Shown: in pieces, positions 53,362-62,315 of the stretch
Numbering within the stretch: the stretch's first letter is position 1
How the letters are laid out: every line of letters begins with the position of its first letter
Source: Bacillus massilinigeriensis
GTDB taxonomy: Bacteria > Bacillota > Bacilli > Bacillales > Cytobacillaceae
Reading direction: 5' to 3'
DNA: 64,000 nt
NCBI RefSeq assembly: GCF_900117315.1
Contig: NZ_LT630337.1
Location: 3,535,404 to 3,599,403 of the forward strand
Position numbers and translations under genes: made by a program
Notes under the pieces: generated by a model
The model's input: only the letters and a program-made list of their open reading frames with translations
Databases searched by the model: none
Told to the model about the DNA's origin: nothing

Positions 53362-55341
53362 TCATCCTTCCGCTTTTAACTCTAATAAGAGATCGCGAAG
53401 CTCAGCTGCACGCTCGAAGTTGAGAGCCTTTGCTGCTTCTTTCATTTCCTTCTCCATATCCGCAATCACGATTTCTCTTTCTTCCTTGTTTAATTTTTCT
53501 AACCTTTTTGCTGGTTTGTATTCTTCTTGTTCCTCGGCCGCATGTGTAGCTCGAATGGATTCGCGAATCTCCTTTTGTATCGTTTGTGGAGTGATTCCGT
53601 GCTTTTGATTATATTCCTCTTGAATGGCACGGCGACGCTTCGTTTCCGAGATGGCTACTTCCATCGAATTAGTCATTCGATCAGCATACATAATGACATG
53701 TCCGTTCGAATTTCTTGCTGCACGACCAATTGTTTGGATTAAGGAACGCTCTGAACGAAGGAAACCTTCTTTATCGGCATCCAGGATTGCCACTAGGGAA
53801 ACCTCGGGGATATCAAGCCCTTCCCTTAATAGGTTGATTCCAACTAATACGTCATATTTGCCTAATCGAAGCTCCCGGATAATTTCAATCCTCTCAAGAG
53901 TCTTTACCTCGGAATGCAAATACTGAACCTTTATTCCGATTTCTTTTAAATAATCTGTTAGATCCTCAGACATTTTTTTCGTTAAAGTAGTGATTAATAC
54001 CCGTTCGTTCTTTTGAACTCTATCCTGTATTTCACCAATTAAGTCATCAATTTGACCTTCAATTGGACGTACATCAATCAATGGATCAAGCAATCCAGTC
54101 GGACGAATAATCTGTTCAATTACTTCTGGAGTATGCTCCATCTCATATGGTCCAGGAGTTGCTGATATATAAACGATTTGATTAATATGCTTTTCAAATT
54201 CCGTAAATGTTAGCGGTCTGTTATCCAGGGCTGATGGGAGACGAAAACCATAATCAACAAGGACATTTTTCCTTGCTTGGTCCCCATTGTACATCCCTCG
54301 AATTTGAGGTAGGGTAACATGAGATTCATCGATAACAATCAAGAAGTCCTCAGGAAAGTAATCGAGTAACGTATACGGTGTGGACCCCGCTGGCCTTAAA
54401 GTCAAATGACGTGAATAGTTTTCAATCCCTGAGCAGAATCCCATTTCCCTCATCATTTCCAGGTCGTATCGGGTCCGTTGCTCTAAACGCTGGGCCTCAA
54501 GCAGCTTATTATTTTCTCTAAGTTCAGCAAGGCGTTCTTCCAATTCCTTCTCTATATTCTTAATGGCAACCTGCAATTTTTCATCACGGGTAACGAAGTG
54601 AGAAGCCGGAAAGATGGCTACATGATCCCGTTCACCCATAATCTCACCTGTTAGAGCATCCACTTCTCTTATGCGGTCTATTTCATCACCAAAAAACTCC
54701 ACCCTTAAGCAATGCTCATCTTTTGATGCTGGAAAAATCTCAACCACATCCCCGCGAACACGAAAGGTCCCCCTTTGGAAGTCAATATCATTTCTTTCAT
54801 ATTGGATATCAACTAATCGGCGCAGAAGCTGATTTCTTTCAATTTCCATTCCTGTTCTTAAGGAAAGCACAAGTTCACGATATTCCTCTGGTGAACCGAG
54901 ACCATAGATGCAGGAAACGCTGGCAATAATAATGACATCATTGCGTTCAAACAAAGAGGAAGTCGCAGAATGTCGGAGCTTATCAATTTCATCATTAATA
55001 CTTGCATCTTTCTCAATAAAAGTATCCGTTTGTGGAACATAGGCCTCCGGTTGATAATAATCATAATAGCTGACAAAGTACTCCACCGCGTTATTAGGAA
55101 AGAACTCTTTAAACTCACTATATAGCTGCCCAGCCAAGGTCTTGTTATGGGCAATGATAAGAGTTGGTTTATTCACTTCTTTAATTACGTTCGAAATGGT
55201 AAACGTCTTACCCGTTCCTGTTGCCCCAAGCAGCGTCTGATGTTTTTTCCCTTCGTTAATTCCCTCCACTAATTTCTTAATGGCTTGCGGTTGATCGCCT
55301 TGAGGAGAATATTTTGAGACTAGTTCAAATTGATTCTTCAC
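53362..55341 (-). CDS. uvrB: Excinuclease ABC subunit B
   Basis: UvrB is the helicase-like damage verifier. The 659-residue protein has Walker [13 protein letters not shown] (about residues 39-50), the damage-probing beta-hairpin [12 protein letters not shown] (about 92-103), the Walker B-like DESH in [11 protein letters not shown], and helicase motif [11 protein letters not shown]. The C-terminal UVR domain (about 620-655, [19 protein letters not shown]) binds UvrC. A LexA-type operator about 150 bases upstream suggests SOS induction. Confidence 0.99.
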   Translation of the reverse strand: MKNQFELVSKYSPQGDQPQAIKKLVEGINEGKKHQTLLGATGTGKTFTISNVIKEVNKPTLIIAHNKTLAGQLYSEFKEFFPNNAVEYFVSYYDYYQPEAYVPQTDTFIEKDASINDEIDKLRHSATSSLFERNDVIIIASVSCIYGLGSPEEYRELVLSLRTGMEIERNQLLRRLVDIQYERNDIDFQRGTFRVRGDVVEIFPASKDEHCLRVEFFGDEIDRIREVDALTGEIMGERDHVAIFPASHFVTRDEKLQVAIKNIEKELEERLAELRENNKLLEAQRLEQRTRYDLEMMREMGFCSGIENYSRHLTLRPAGSTPYTLLDYFPEDFLIVIDESHVTLPQIRGMYNGDQARKNVLVDYGFRLPSALDNRPLTFTEFEKHINQIVYISATPGPYEMEHTPEVIEQIIRPTGLLDPLIDVRPIEGQIDDLIGEIQDRVQKNERVLITTLTKKMSEDLTDYLKEIGIKVQYLHSEVKTLERIEIIRELRLGKYDVLVGINLLREGLDIPEVSLVAILDADKEGFLRSERSLIQTIGRAARNSNGHVIMYADRMTNSMEVAISETKRRRAIQEEYNQKHGITPQTIQKEIRESIRATHAAEEQEEYKPAKRLEKLNKEEREIVIADMEKEMKEAAKALNFERAAELRDLLLELKAEG

Positions 55342-55487
55342 GGTTTTACCCCCTCTACATGGTCAGTTTACCAAAATATATATAAATGAAAGACTCGATT
55401 GCAATCCACAATTTGTTTTAATTTTCCAGTTGATATTTTTTCTAAAATCATTCTACCACAAAGCACTAATAATTAACCAATAATTTG

Positions 55488-55501
55488 CGAACAAATATTC
55501 G
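55488..55501 (-). promoter_or_regulatory. LexA (SOS) box upstream of uvrBA
   Basis: CGAACAAATATTCG fits the Gram-positive LexA consensus CGAACN4GTTCG except for one base (ATTCG for GTTCG). It lies about 150 bases upstream of the uvrB start. uvrBA is a known SOS operon in Bacillus. Confidence 0.75.
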
Positions 55502-55511
55502 ATTTTTGTAT

Positions 55512-55973
55512 TTATTTTAGCGGGTAGACTCTTTCCAACAAAGTAACAAATATCCCCGGCCCGACCTCAACATCCTTTTTCTCTTCAAAGCCAAGGCTTC
55601 GGTATAGCTGCATTGCTGGATAATTTTGCGCCCCTGTGCTTACTATCACCTTCCTTCCGCACGCAACTATATCTAATATGTAAGAAACTAATTCCTTTCC
55701 GATCCCTTTGCGAAAATGATCCGGATGAACGATAAGTCGATGAATGTCAACCATTTCCTCATCCTCCTTGTAGGAAATGGCTCCAGCCAATTCTTCATCT
55801 ATAAAATAACCATAAAATGTTTCTCCACAATTACTTAGTGTTTCCACTGTGTCCTTTAATGCAGGAATTCCATCGAATCCGATTAACTCTGCCTCCACCT
55901 TATAGGCTGGTAACTGCACCTCAAGGAGACTTTTCGCCATTTCTTGATTAGTTACGTCTATTAAACGAATCAA
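55512..55973 (-). CDS. GNAT family N-acetyltransferase (153 aa)
   Basis: A single GNAT domain, expected to use acetyl-CoA. The acetyl-CoA site is seen in VDIHRLIVHPDHFRKGIGKE (about residues 73-92) as RKGIGKEL. The next strand and helix read VIVSTGAQNYPAMQLYRSLG, the typical motif B. The start is uncertain: a TTG at 55973 behind GAAGGTG is preferred over the GTG at 55982. It stands between csbA and uvrB, an insertion compared with the csbA-uvrB order of B. subtilis, and is followed upstream by the second MITE-like copy. Substrate unknown. Confidence 0.88.
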   Translation of the reverse strand: MIRLIDVTNQEMAKSLLEVQLPAYKVEAELIGFDGIPALKDTVETLSNCGETFYGYFIDEELAGAISYKEDEEMVDIHRLIVHPDHFRKGIGKELVSYILDIVACGRKVIVSTGAQNYPAMQLYRSLGFEEKKDVEVGPGIFVTLLERVYPLK

Positions 55974-56020
55974 ATTCTTCACCTTCTACATTTAACTGTT
56001 AAGTTTCGTTTTTATAAAAT

Positions 56021-56326
56021 GGCTGTGTTAAAGCTCATTGTTGATATTAAGACATGTTGATCTACGTTTCAGGCGCGAAGACTCCTCTAAAAATGCTAAA
56101 GCATTTTTATCGTGCGGTGTATTTTCGATGGAGCTATTTCAATGTCATCTAAAAATGCTAAAGTATTTTTATCGTGCGGAGTTTATCAATGAAGCGATTT
56201 CAATGTCCTGCGGGAAAACGGGGCAGGGGAGACCCCACAGGAGCGTTAGCTAGAGGTAAACTCCCCGTCACGCCCGCGAACCGTTCGCGCCTGGAACGGA
56301 AATCAACATTCAAGTTTAACAAAGCC
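56021..56326. repeat. MITE-like dispersed repeat, copy 2 (306 bp)
   Basis: It begins GGCTGTGTTAAAG, like copy 1, and ends TTTAACAAAGCC, one base different from copy 1. It is flanked by a different 8-bp direct repeat, TATAAAAT (56013-56020 and 56327-56334). It is 61 bp longer than copy 1 because the internal block containing AAAAATGCTAAAGCATTTTT and TATCGTGCGG is present twice in tandem (from about 56092). No gene is credible inside. It lies between the GNAT gene and csbA. Confidence 0.92.
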
Positions 56327-56339
56327 TATAAAATAGAAA

Positions 56340-56386
56340 TGAGGCTATCCTAAAGCATTGGTGCTGAGCACCCTTTGATAGCCTCA
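56340..56386 (-). terminator. Terminator of csbA
   Basis: TGAGGCTATC and GATAGCCTCA form a 10-bp perfect stem enclosing a second small hairpin (GGTGCTGAGCACC). On the minus strand it is followed by TTTCTATTTTAT. Confidence 0.75.
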
Positions 56387-56416
56387 TCAATATGAATTAC
56401 TTCTTATTAAAAGCAA

Positions 56417-56650
56417 TTATGCACGTTTTCTTGCTTGAACAGTCATTTTTCTTGCAATCGCAAACCCAACGGTTAATGACAATGCATCCACAACAATAAG
56501 CAACCAGGAATCCGTATAACCTTTATAAACGGATGCAGCGATTAAGGCAACAGTTAAAACAAGACCAAGTACATGATTATAGGCAACTCTCGTGAATAAT
56601 ACAACTAAAGCACCTGGTAAAGTTAACGCTGCTAAAAACTTAATCAACAC
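56417..56650 (-). CDS. csbA: CsbA-like small membrane protein
   Basis: This 77-residue, three-helix membrane protein reads like CsbA of B. subtilis, a sigma-B-controlled gene of unknown role. Conserved are LVVLFTRVAYNHVLGLVLTV and ALIAASVYKGYTDSWLLIVV. A GTG at 56650, six bases after AAGGTG, gives the correct length; the open frame further upstream is polar and unlike the family. It is placed upstream of uvrB, as in B. subtilis, with the GNAT gene and a repeat inserted between. No sigma-B promoter could be recognised. Confidence 0.85.
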   Translation of the reverse strand: MLIKFLAALTLPGALVVLFTRVAYNHVLGLVLTVALIAASVYKGYTDSWLLIVVDALSLTVGFAIARKMTVQARKRA

Positions 56651-57215
56651 AATGAACACCTTCTTTTTAGAAAAAAATAGATCCATATGTCTTCTTTTGA
56701 AAATTAGATCAAAAGGAATTTTCATAGCTTATTAGATACAATTAGAATATTTCACAAAATATCTATATTCACTTAATAGAATAGCTTTTCACAAAAATAA
56801 AGACAAGCCTTTTACAAAGCAAAAGAAATCCCTCCTCCTAGATTGAAATGAAAGAAGACTTTTTTTTCAATTTAAATGTTCATAGATTATTATTCCAATA
56901 TAACTTCTTACTCCTCCCATTATTGTTATTCATACCTTGCTCAAATCCAATCTATTTCTCTATAAGATCAATTGATAGGGCAAATCAACTGGATATTAAA
57001 TCCTTAACACTTTTGTCACAACTTCAAGCTATTCTTTTGCATAATTATGTTAACATCATATTAATAGTGTAAATATGTAAAAATTTTAGAATTAGTCTTA
57101 ATGTGAAAAAAGTACACATTTTTTGGTTGTATAGCATATTTACATTGGACCTTTTTTAAAACAACTTTGTGAATAATTTAACAAATTTAATGTGCCTTGA
57201 AGGGAGATGAACTTA
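56651..57215. other. Divergent intergenic region between csbA and qoxA
   Basis: This AT-rich region must hold the promoters of csbA (minus) and qoxABCD (plus). A possible -35 TTGCAT near 57036 is followed by AT-rich sequence, but no convincing -10 at standard spacing was found. No gene is supported. Confidence 0.5.
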
Positions 57216-58217
57216 ATGAAATCAAAGTTCCTATTGATTTCACTAGTAGCATTCAGCACTATGCTACTTTTAAGCGGCTGTGACTCGAAGCTTGTTGTCT
57301 TTGATCCACAGGGACCTGCTGCCAAAAGCATCTTAGATTTAATTAACTGGTCTCTAATTTTTATGGCCTTAGTGGTCGTTGTAGTATTTGCTTTATTCGG
57401 TTTTATTGTTTGGAAATACCGAGAAAGGGAAGATAACAAGGATTATGAACCACCGGAAGATCACGGCAGTAAGACATTAGAAATAATCTGGACGGCCATC
57501 CCTATTATCATTGTTATTGCATTAACGATTCCAACAGTAAAAACCATTTACGATTTAGAAAAGGTTCCAGAAGGCTATGAGGATAAGGAACCAATAACTA
57601 TCCATGTTACTTCCGCCGATTGGAAATGGATTTTCAGCTATCCTGAGCAGGGAATAGAAACAGTCAACTATTTTAATATTCCTGAGGATACCCCGGTTCA
57701 CTTTAAACTAACTTCAGCTAGTACGATGCAATCATTTTGGATACCTGCCTTGGGCGGTCAAAAGTACACAATGAACAAAATGGAAACTCAAATGTACCTA
57801 GTTGCAGACAACCCCGGTTCCTACATAGGGAGAAATACAAACTTCAATGGTCGGGGATATGCTGGTATGGAATTTGAAGTCCAAGCACAAACACAAAAGG
57901 ATTTTGATCAATGGGTGAAGGATGTTAAGAAAACTGCTCCTAAATTAACAGAGAATAAATACAATGAATTGCTTAAACCAACTCATTTAGGACGATTAAC
58001 CTTTACAAATACACATCTTAAATGGGTAAACCATGCCGATATGCATTCAAAAACCTATACAAACCCTGAGCTATACAAAACTCACGGATATCAAGGAAAG
58101 ATCTTTACAGATCAAGAAGAAAAACATACTCACAAGCAAGAGGAAGCTTCTGAGCATGAAATGAATGAAATGAACATGAATGAAACAAAAGGTGGAGGTG
58201 AGCATCATGAACACTAA
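57216..58217 (+). CDS. qoxA: Menaquinol oxidase aa3-600 subunit II (QoxA)
   Basis: Subunit II of the terminal quinol oxidase is an outer-facing lipoprotein with two membrane helices. The ATG at 57216 is nine bases after AGGGAG; the ATG at 57207 touches that site and is unlikely. The lipobox is LLSGC (about residues 18-22 of the longer frame), so Lgt should modify it. The C-terminal cupredoxin domain (about 130-230, ADWKWIFSYPEQG and MQSFWIPALGGQ) lacks the Cys/His ligands of CuA, which marks a quinol rather than cytochrome c oxidase. The tail is His/Glu/Met-rich. It overlaps qoxB by 11 bases. Confidence 0.96.
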   Translation: MKSKFLLISLVAFSTMLLLSGCDSKLVVFDPQGPAAKSILDLINWSLIFMALVVVVVFALFGFIVWKYREREDNKDYEPPEDHGSKTLEIIWTAIPIIIVIALTIPTVKTIYDLEKVPEGYEDKEPITIHVTSADWKWIFSYPEQGIETVNYFNIPEDTPVHFKLTSASTMQSFWIPALGGQKYTMNKMETQMYLVADNPGSYIGRNTNFNGRGYAGMEFEVQAQTQKDFDQWVKDVKKTAPKLTENKYNELLKPTHLGRLTFTNTHLKWVNHADMHSKTYTNPELYKTHGYQGKIFTDQEEKHTHKQEEASEHEMNEMNMNETKGGGEHHEH

Positions 58218-60162
58218 GCTTAAAGAATTCTTTATGTTAAATGGAGATCCGCTCATTATCGGCTCTCAGATTGCCATCCTACTAACGATGATTGGGATTG
58301 TAGTCGGAATAACGGTTCTTAAGAAATGGAAATGGTTATGGACGGAATGGATTACAACCGTTGACCATAAAAAAATTGGAATTATGTATATTCTATCTGC
58401 TGTACTGATGTTTTTCCGCGGAGGCGTAGACGGCTTATTGATGAAGGCCCAAACTGCCAGACCAGAAATGAAGTTTTTAGATGCTCAGCATTATAATGAG
58501 GTGTTTACTACCCACGGTGTTATTATGATTCTCTTTATGGCAATGCCATTTTTAATCGGATTAATGAACTATATTATTCCACTACAAATTGGAGCACGTG
58601 ATGTTGCCTTCCCAAAATTGAATGCCATCAGCTTCTGGCTATTCTTTAGTGGGGCCATGCTCTTTAATATTTCCTTTGTTATTGGAGGTTCACCTGATGC
58701 CGGTTGGACAGCTTACTTCCCGCTGGCAGGAAAGGAATTTAGTCCTGGTATTGGAAATAACTATTATGCGATTGCCCTGCAGATTGCTGGAATCGGAACC
58801 TTGGCATCCGGCATTAACTTCATTGTCACGGTATTAAAAATGAGAACAAAAGGCATGTCATTGATGAAGATGCCAATGTTCACTTGGACATCATTCGTTG
58901 CATCAATCATTATTGTTGCTTCTTTCCCTATCTTTACAGTGGCATTAGCATTAATGATGTTTGACCGTTTATTCGGAACACATTTCTTTACGCTTTCAGG
59001 CGGAGGAATGGATATGCTTTGGGCCAACCTTTTCTGGCTCTGGGGACATCCTGAAGTATATATCGTTGTCCTCCCTGCATTTGGAATATTTTCAGAGGTT
59101 ATTTCAACCTTCTCAAGAAAAATGCTATTTGGCTATAAATCTATGATTGTATCGATTGTCGGAATTGCCTTTTTAAGTATGCTTGTTTGGGTCCACCACT
59201 TCTTCACAATGGGTGCGGGACCTGGAGTGAACTCCGTTTTCTCCATCACAACGATGATGATCGCCATACCAACAGGAGTAAAGATGTTTAACTGGCTATT
59301 CACGATGAGAAAAGGCCGAATTCGATTTACCACTGCTATGCTTTGGGTATTAGCCTTTATCCCAACATTTGTTATTGGTGGGGTTACCGGAGTCATGCTT
59401 GCCATGGGTGCAGCAGACTATCAATATCACAATACATTATTCTTAGTCGCTCACTTCCACTACGTATTAATTCCTGGTGTTGTTTATGCAGTGTTTGCCG
59501 GACTTTATTATTGGTGGCCAAAAATGTTCGGTTTTCTTTTAAACGAAAAACTTGGGAAGGTTCATTTCTGGTTATTTAATATCGGATTTAATCTTACCTT
59601 TATGCCAATGTTCTTCCTTGGACTAGATGGAGCCGTTCGTCGCTCCTACACCTACTCAGCTGAATCTGGATTTGCTCCATTATTCCTACTATCAGCGATT
59701 GGTGCTGTTATTATGGCATTAGGCTTTGCAGCATTCTGCTATAACATTTACTGGAGCATTCGTTACGCAGACCGTAATATTTCCAATGATCCATGGGATG
59801 CTAGAACACTAGAATGGTATACATCATCACCTGTTCAACATTATAACTTTGCCAAAGTACCTGAGGTAAAAACGCTAGATGCCTATTGGTATATGAAAAA
59901 GAACAATATCGGATCAGAGCTTAAAGATGAGGAAGTGGAGGAAATTCACTTACCAAGCAATACAGGACTCCCATTCTACATGTGTGTAGTCTTTGGTATC
60001 GCAGGCTTCTTCCTTGTCTTTGAATGGCATATCGCCGCTGCGGTTGCTGGAATCGGAATTATTATTGGGTTAATCATTCGTTCCTTTGATTATGATGATG
60101 GCTTCCATGTTGGAGTCGATGAAATCATCAAAACAGAACGAGCTTGGAGAGGTGAAAAATAA
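58207..60162 (+). CDS. qoxB: Menaquinol oxidase aa3-600 subunit I (QoxB)
   Basis: Subunit I holds haem a and the haem a3-CuB centre where oxygen is reduced and protons are pumped. The ATG at 58207, behind GGTGGAGGTGAG, gives about 651 residues with some 14-15 membrane helices. Haem and copper ligands are in FTTHGVIMILFMAMP (low-spin haem), WGHPEVYIVVLPAFG (CuB His and the cross-linked His-Tyr pair), VWVHHFFTMG (two CuB His) and FHYVLIPG (haem ligands near the C-terminal third). Its stop overlaps the qoxC start (TAATG). Confidence 0.98.
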   Translation: MNTKLKEFFMLNGDPLIIGSQIAILLTMIGIVVGITVLKKWKWLWTEWITTVDHKKIGIMYILSAVLMFFRGGVDGLLMKAQTARPEMKFLDAQHYNEVFTTHGVIMILFMAMPFLIGLMNYIIPLQIGARDVAFPKLNAISFWLFFSGAMLFNISFVIGGSPDAGWTAYFPLAGKEFSPGIGNNYYAIALQIAGIGTLASGINFIVTVLKMRTKGMSLMKMPMFTWTSFVASIIIVASFPIFTVALALMMFDRLFGTHFFTLSGGGMDMLWANLFWLWGHPEVYIVVLPAFGIFSEVISTFSRKMLFGYKSMIVSIVGIAFLSMLVWVHHFFTMGAGPGVNSVFSITTMMIAIPTGVKMFNWLFTMRKGRIRFTTAMLWVLAFIPTFVIGGVTGVMLAMGAADYQYHNTLFLVAHFHYVLIPGVVYAVFAGLYYWWPKMFGFLLNEKLGKVHFWLFNIGFNLTFMPMFFLGLDGAVRRSYTYSAESGFAPLFLLSAIGAVIMALGFAAFCYNIYWSIRYADRNISNDPWDARTLEWYTSSPVQHYNFAKVPEVKTLDAYWYMKKNNIGSELKDEEVEEIHLPSNTGLPFYMCVVFGIAGFFLVFEWHIAAAVAGIGIIIGLIIRSFDYDDGFHVGVDEIIKTERAWRGEK

Positions 60163-60770
60163 TGTCTACAGCCAAAATTGATACGTCTCTTCCATTGGAA
60201 TATCAAACAGAACAAAACAAAATGAATATATTAGGATTTTGGATTTTTCTTGGAGCGGAAATCATTCTTTTCGCAACATTATTTGCTGTCTTTTTCGTTT
60301 TAAGCGAACGATATGCTGGAGGTCCAACTCCACACGATATTTTTAAAATAAAGGATGTCTTAATTGAGACAGTTTTGCTTTTAACAAGTAGTTTCACCTG
60401 CGGAATAGCTATCTTTGAGATGCGCCGCTCCAATGTAAAAGGATTACTGACTTGGTTAATCATTACGCTGTTACTGGGTGCTGGCTTCATCTTCATGGAG
60501 GTTTCTGAGTTTATTCATTACGTTCATGAAGGGGCAACCATGCAAACAAGTGCCTTTCTATCAAGCTTTTTCGTTCTACTAGGAACTCACGGTGCACACG
60601 TGAGCCTAGGTATCGGCTGGGCTACGATGATTATCATTCAAATTGTTAAAAGGGGTCTAACACCTGTTACTGCACGAAAGACGTTCATCATCGGATTATA
60701 CTGGCATTTTCTTGATGTTGTTTGGATTTTCATCTTTACGTTCGTATATTTAGCAAGGATGGTGTCTTAA
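60162..60770 (+). CDS. qoxC: Menaquinol oxidase aa3-600 subunit III (QoxC)
   Basis: This 202-residue membrane protein has five hydrophobic helices and the subunit III features NILGFWIFLGAEIILFATLF and the His-rich FVLLGTHGAHVSLGIGW. A final GLYWHFLDVVWIFIF is the family signature. It does not bind cofactors but stabilises the oxidase. It is tightly coupled to qoxB and qoxD. Confidence 0.97.
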   Translation: MSTAKIDTSLPLEYQTEQNKMNILGFWIFLGAEIILFATLFAVFFVLSERYAGGPTPHDIFKIKDVLIETVLLLTSSFTCGIAIFEMRRSNVKGLLTWLIITLLLGAGFIFMEVSEFIHYVHEGATMQTSAFLSSFFVLLGTHGAHVSLGIGWATMIIIQIVKRGLTPVTARKTFIIGLYWHFLDVVWIFIFTFVYLARMVS

Positions 60771-60771
60771 A

Positions 60772-61071
60772 ATGACTCATAAAACAAAAGGATTTCCAAT
60801 TAGTCATGTCATAGGTTTTATTTCATCACTTGTACTTACCTTTGCTGCGGTAGGTATAGCTCTTAAAACCTCTCTTTCTATGAAAACGATTCTCTGGATT
60901 ATCGGTTCCTTAGCTGTAATCCAGGCGGGCCTTCAATTATATATGTTCATGCACATGAGCGAAGGTGAGGACAATAAATCACAAACCATTAACGTGATAT
61001 ACGCATTTTTTATCGCCTTGGTGACTGTGGTCGGTACGGTTTGGGTCATGTCGTTTGGGATGGAGATGTAG
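60772..61071 (+). CDS. qoxD: Menaquinol oxidase aa3-600 subunit IV (QoxD)
   Basis: The 99-residue protein has three membrane helices (HVIGFISSLVLTFAAVGIAL, ILWIIGSLAVIQAGLQLYMF and IYAFFIALVTVVGTVWVM) and the MHMSEGEDN loop typical of subunit IV. It is the last gene of the operon, one base after qoxC. The first hairpin terminator comes only about 345 bases later, after a repeat array. Confidence 0.96.
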   Translation: MTHKTKGFPISHVIGFISSLVLTFAAVGIALKTSLSMKTILWIIGSLAVIQAGLQLYMFMHMSEGEDNKSQTINVIYAFFIALVTVVGTVWVMSFGMEM

Positions 61072-61087
61072 GTAGAATAGCGGGCCG

Positions 61088-61362
61088 TGGTGTGTTGATT
61101 AGCGTTTGATCGGACTGACTGCGGCTTTGGTATGTTGGTTAGCGTTTGATCGGACTGACTGCGGCTGCGCGGTATGTTGGTTAGCGTTTAATGGGCCTGA
61201 TTGCGGCTGCGGTATGTTGATTAGTGCTTGATGAGCCTGACTGCGGCGCGATATGTTGATTAGCGCTTGATGGGACTAACTTCGGCTGCGATATGTTGAT
61301 TAGCGCTTGATGGGACTGATTTTGAGGCTGCGGTATGTTAATTAGGGTGCTTTGCGCTTGAT
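61088..61362. repeat. Degenerate tandem repeat, 40-43 bp unit, about seven copies
   Basis: Each unit contains TATGTTGATTAGCG followed by CTTGATGGGACTGA and CTGCGGCTGC with small changes. Seven units run from just after qoxD to about 61362, the last one partial. Units drift in sequence, so the array is old or under weak constraint. It would be part of the qox mRNA 3' region, upstream of the terminator. Confidence 0.88.
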
Positions 61363-61417
61363 GTGTGGGGTACAGCCGTAGGGGTATAGGAACACGGTGG
61401 ATAAAGATGTATGGATT

Positions 61418-61452
61418 AAAAGAGTCGACTCGGGTTGAGTCGACTCTTTTTT
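61418..61452 (+). terminator. Strong terminator downstream of qoxD
   Basis: AAAAGAGTCGACTC and GAGTCGACTCTTTT form a 14-bp perfect stem with a five-base loop, followed by further T. It is the first clear stop after qoxD. Confidence 0.93.
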
Positions 61453-61502
61453 ATTTTCAATTTTTGGTTTTGTGGGAATTGCGGCGTATGGGCATTCCCG
61501 CT

Positions 61503-61680
61503 TTATGCGAACTTTTTTCCTTTTTCACTGAAGGGACAATGGGGTTTGTGGGTATCGCGGATATTTTGGAATAACCTCGGCTTTCCCTCATTACAAATGG
61601 ATATTAACGCAGTTCCGCGAACTTTTTTTCCTTTTCCACTGAAGGAATACTGGGGTTTGCGGGTATCGCGGATATATTTC
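61503..61680. repeat. Direct duplication of a segment of about 65 bp
   Basis: 61503-61570 and 61616-61680 both read GCGAACTTTTTT, then CCTTTTCACTGAAGG-like sequence, then TGGGGTTTGCGGGTATCGCG and GGATAT, with scattered changes. The second copy runs straight into the 20-bp-period array, suggesting that the array grew from the end of this unit. Confidence 0.75.
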
Positions 61681-61780
61681 AATAATCGCGGATATTTTCT
61701 GATAATCGCGGATATATTGAAAAAATCGCGGATATATCCAAATAATCGCGGATATATTGAAAAAATCGCGGATATCCCTA
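61665..61780. repeat. Six ATCGCGGATAT units at an exact 20-bp period
   Basis: ATCGCGGATAT begins at 61665, 61685, 61705, 61725, 61745 and 61765, exactly 20 bp apart. Units alternate between a TTGAAAAA and a more variable second half. There is no gene. Period and core (TCGCG) recall the TTCGCGAA array at 18.7 kb. Confidence 0.93.
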
Positions 61781-61876
61781 ATTTCAGTTAAATATTTCGG
61801 CTGTTCCCCTGGCATTTTCCACACTGTTGATGGAAGGAATACCTCAAATAGCCCTTACGAGGCCCATTTATCAGGT

Positions 61877-62240
61877 TACATATGCCTTTTTTCCAGCAAA
61901 TCCAGGCTCATTTTCCCATTTTCGCGCTATCAAATGCCTTTTCACAGCAAATCCACGGGTATTTTGCCATTTTCCTCGCTCTTTTTACTAGTTACCCACT
62001 TACATTTGCCTTTTCACAGCAAATCCAAGCTCATTTTCCCGCTAACATTACCTTTTCCCAGCAAGTCCACGGGCATTTTGCCATTCCCTCGCTAACATAT
62101 GCCTCTTCCCAGCAAGTCCACGGGCATTTTGCCATTCCCCTGCTAACATATGCCTTTTTCAAATCAAACCCACGCTCATTTTCCAGCTAACATATGCCAT
62201 TTCACAGCAAATCCACGGGTATTTTCCCATTTATCCCAGC
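61877..62240. repeat. Tandem repeat of about 50-bp unit, seven copies
   Basis: Each unit contains ATATGCCTTTTCCCAGCAA, then TCCACGGGCATTTTGCCATT and CCCTCGCTAAC, with changes. Copies start near 61879, 61933, 62008, 62050, 62098, 62148 and 62191. Within a unit AAATGGCAAAAT and ATTTTGCCATT-type segments give weak inverted symmetry. Not coding. Confidence 0.85.
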
Positions 62241-62315
62241 GATCCAATCCCAAGCACGTTCCCCTCGCTTTTCTCACAAAGACTCACCACTTCAGTACAG
62301 CCAAGGCCTATCCCA

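Larger units (their letters stand above)
61072..62315. other. Gene-free 1.2-kb region made of repeat arrays
   Basis: The stretch between qoxD and the oxidoreductase gene holds a 40-43 bp degenerate array, one strong terminator, a 110-bp direct duplication, a 20-bp-period array and a 50-bp-period array, listed separately. Frames here follow repeat units and have no ribosome binding sites, so no gene is supported. Confidence 0.85.

Noticed and set aside
56848-57072. A 74-codon plus-strand frame upstream of qoxA
   Set aside because: It is very AT-rich and hydrophobic by composition, has no clear ribosome binding site and lies in the expected promoter region.
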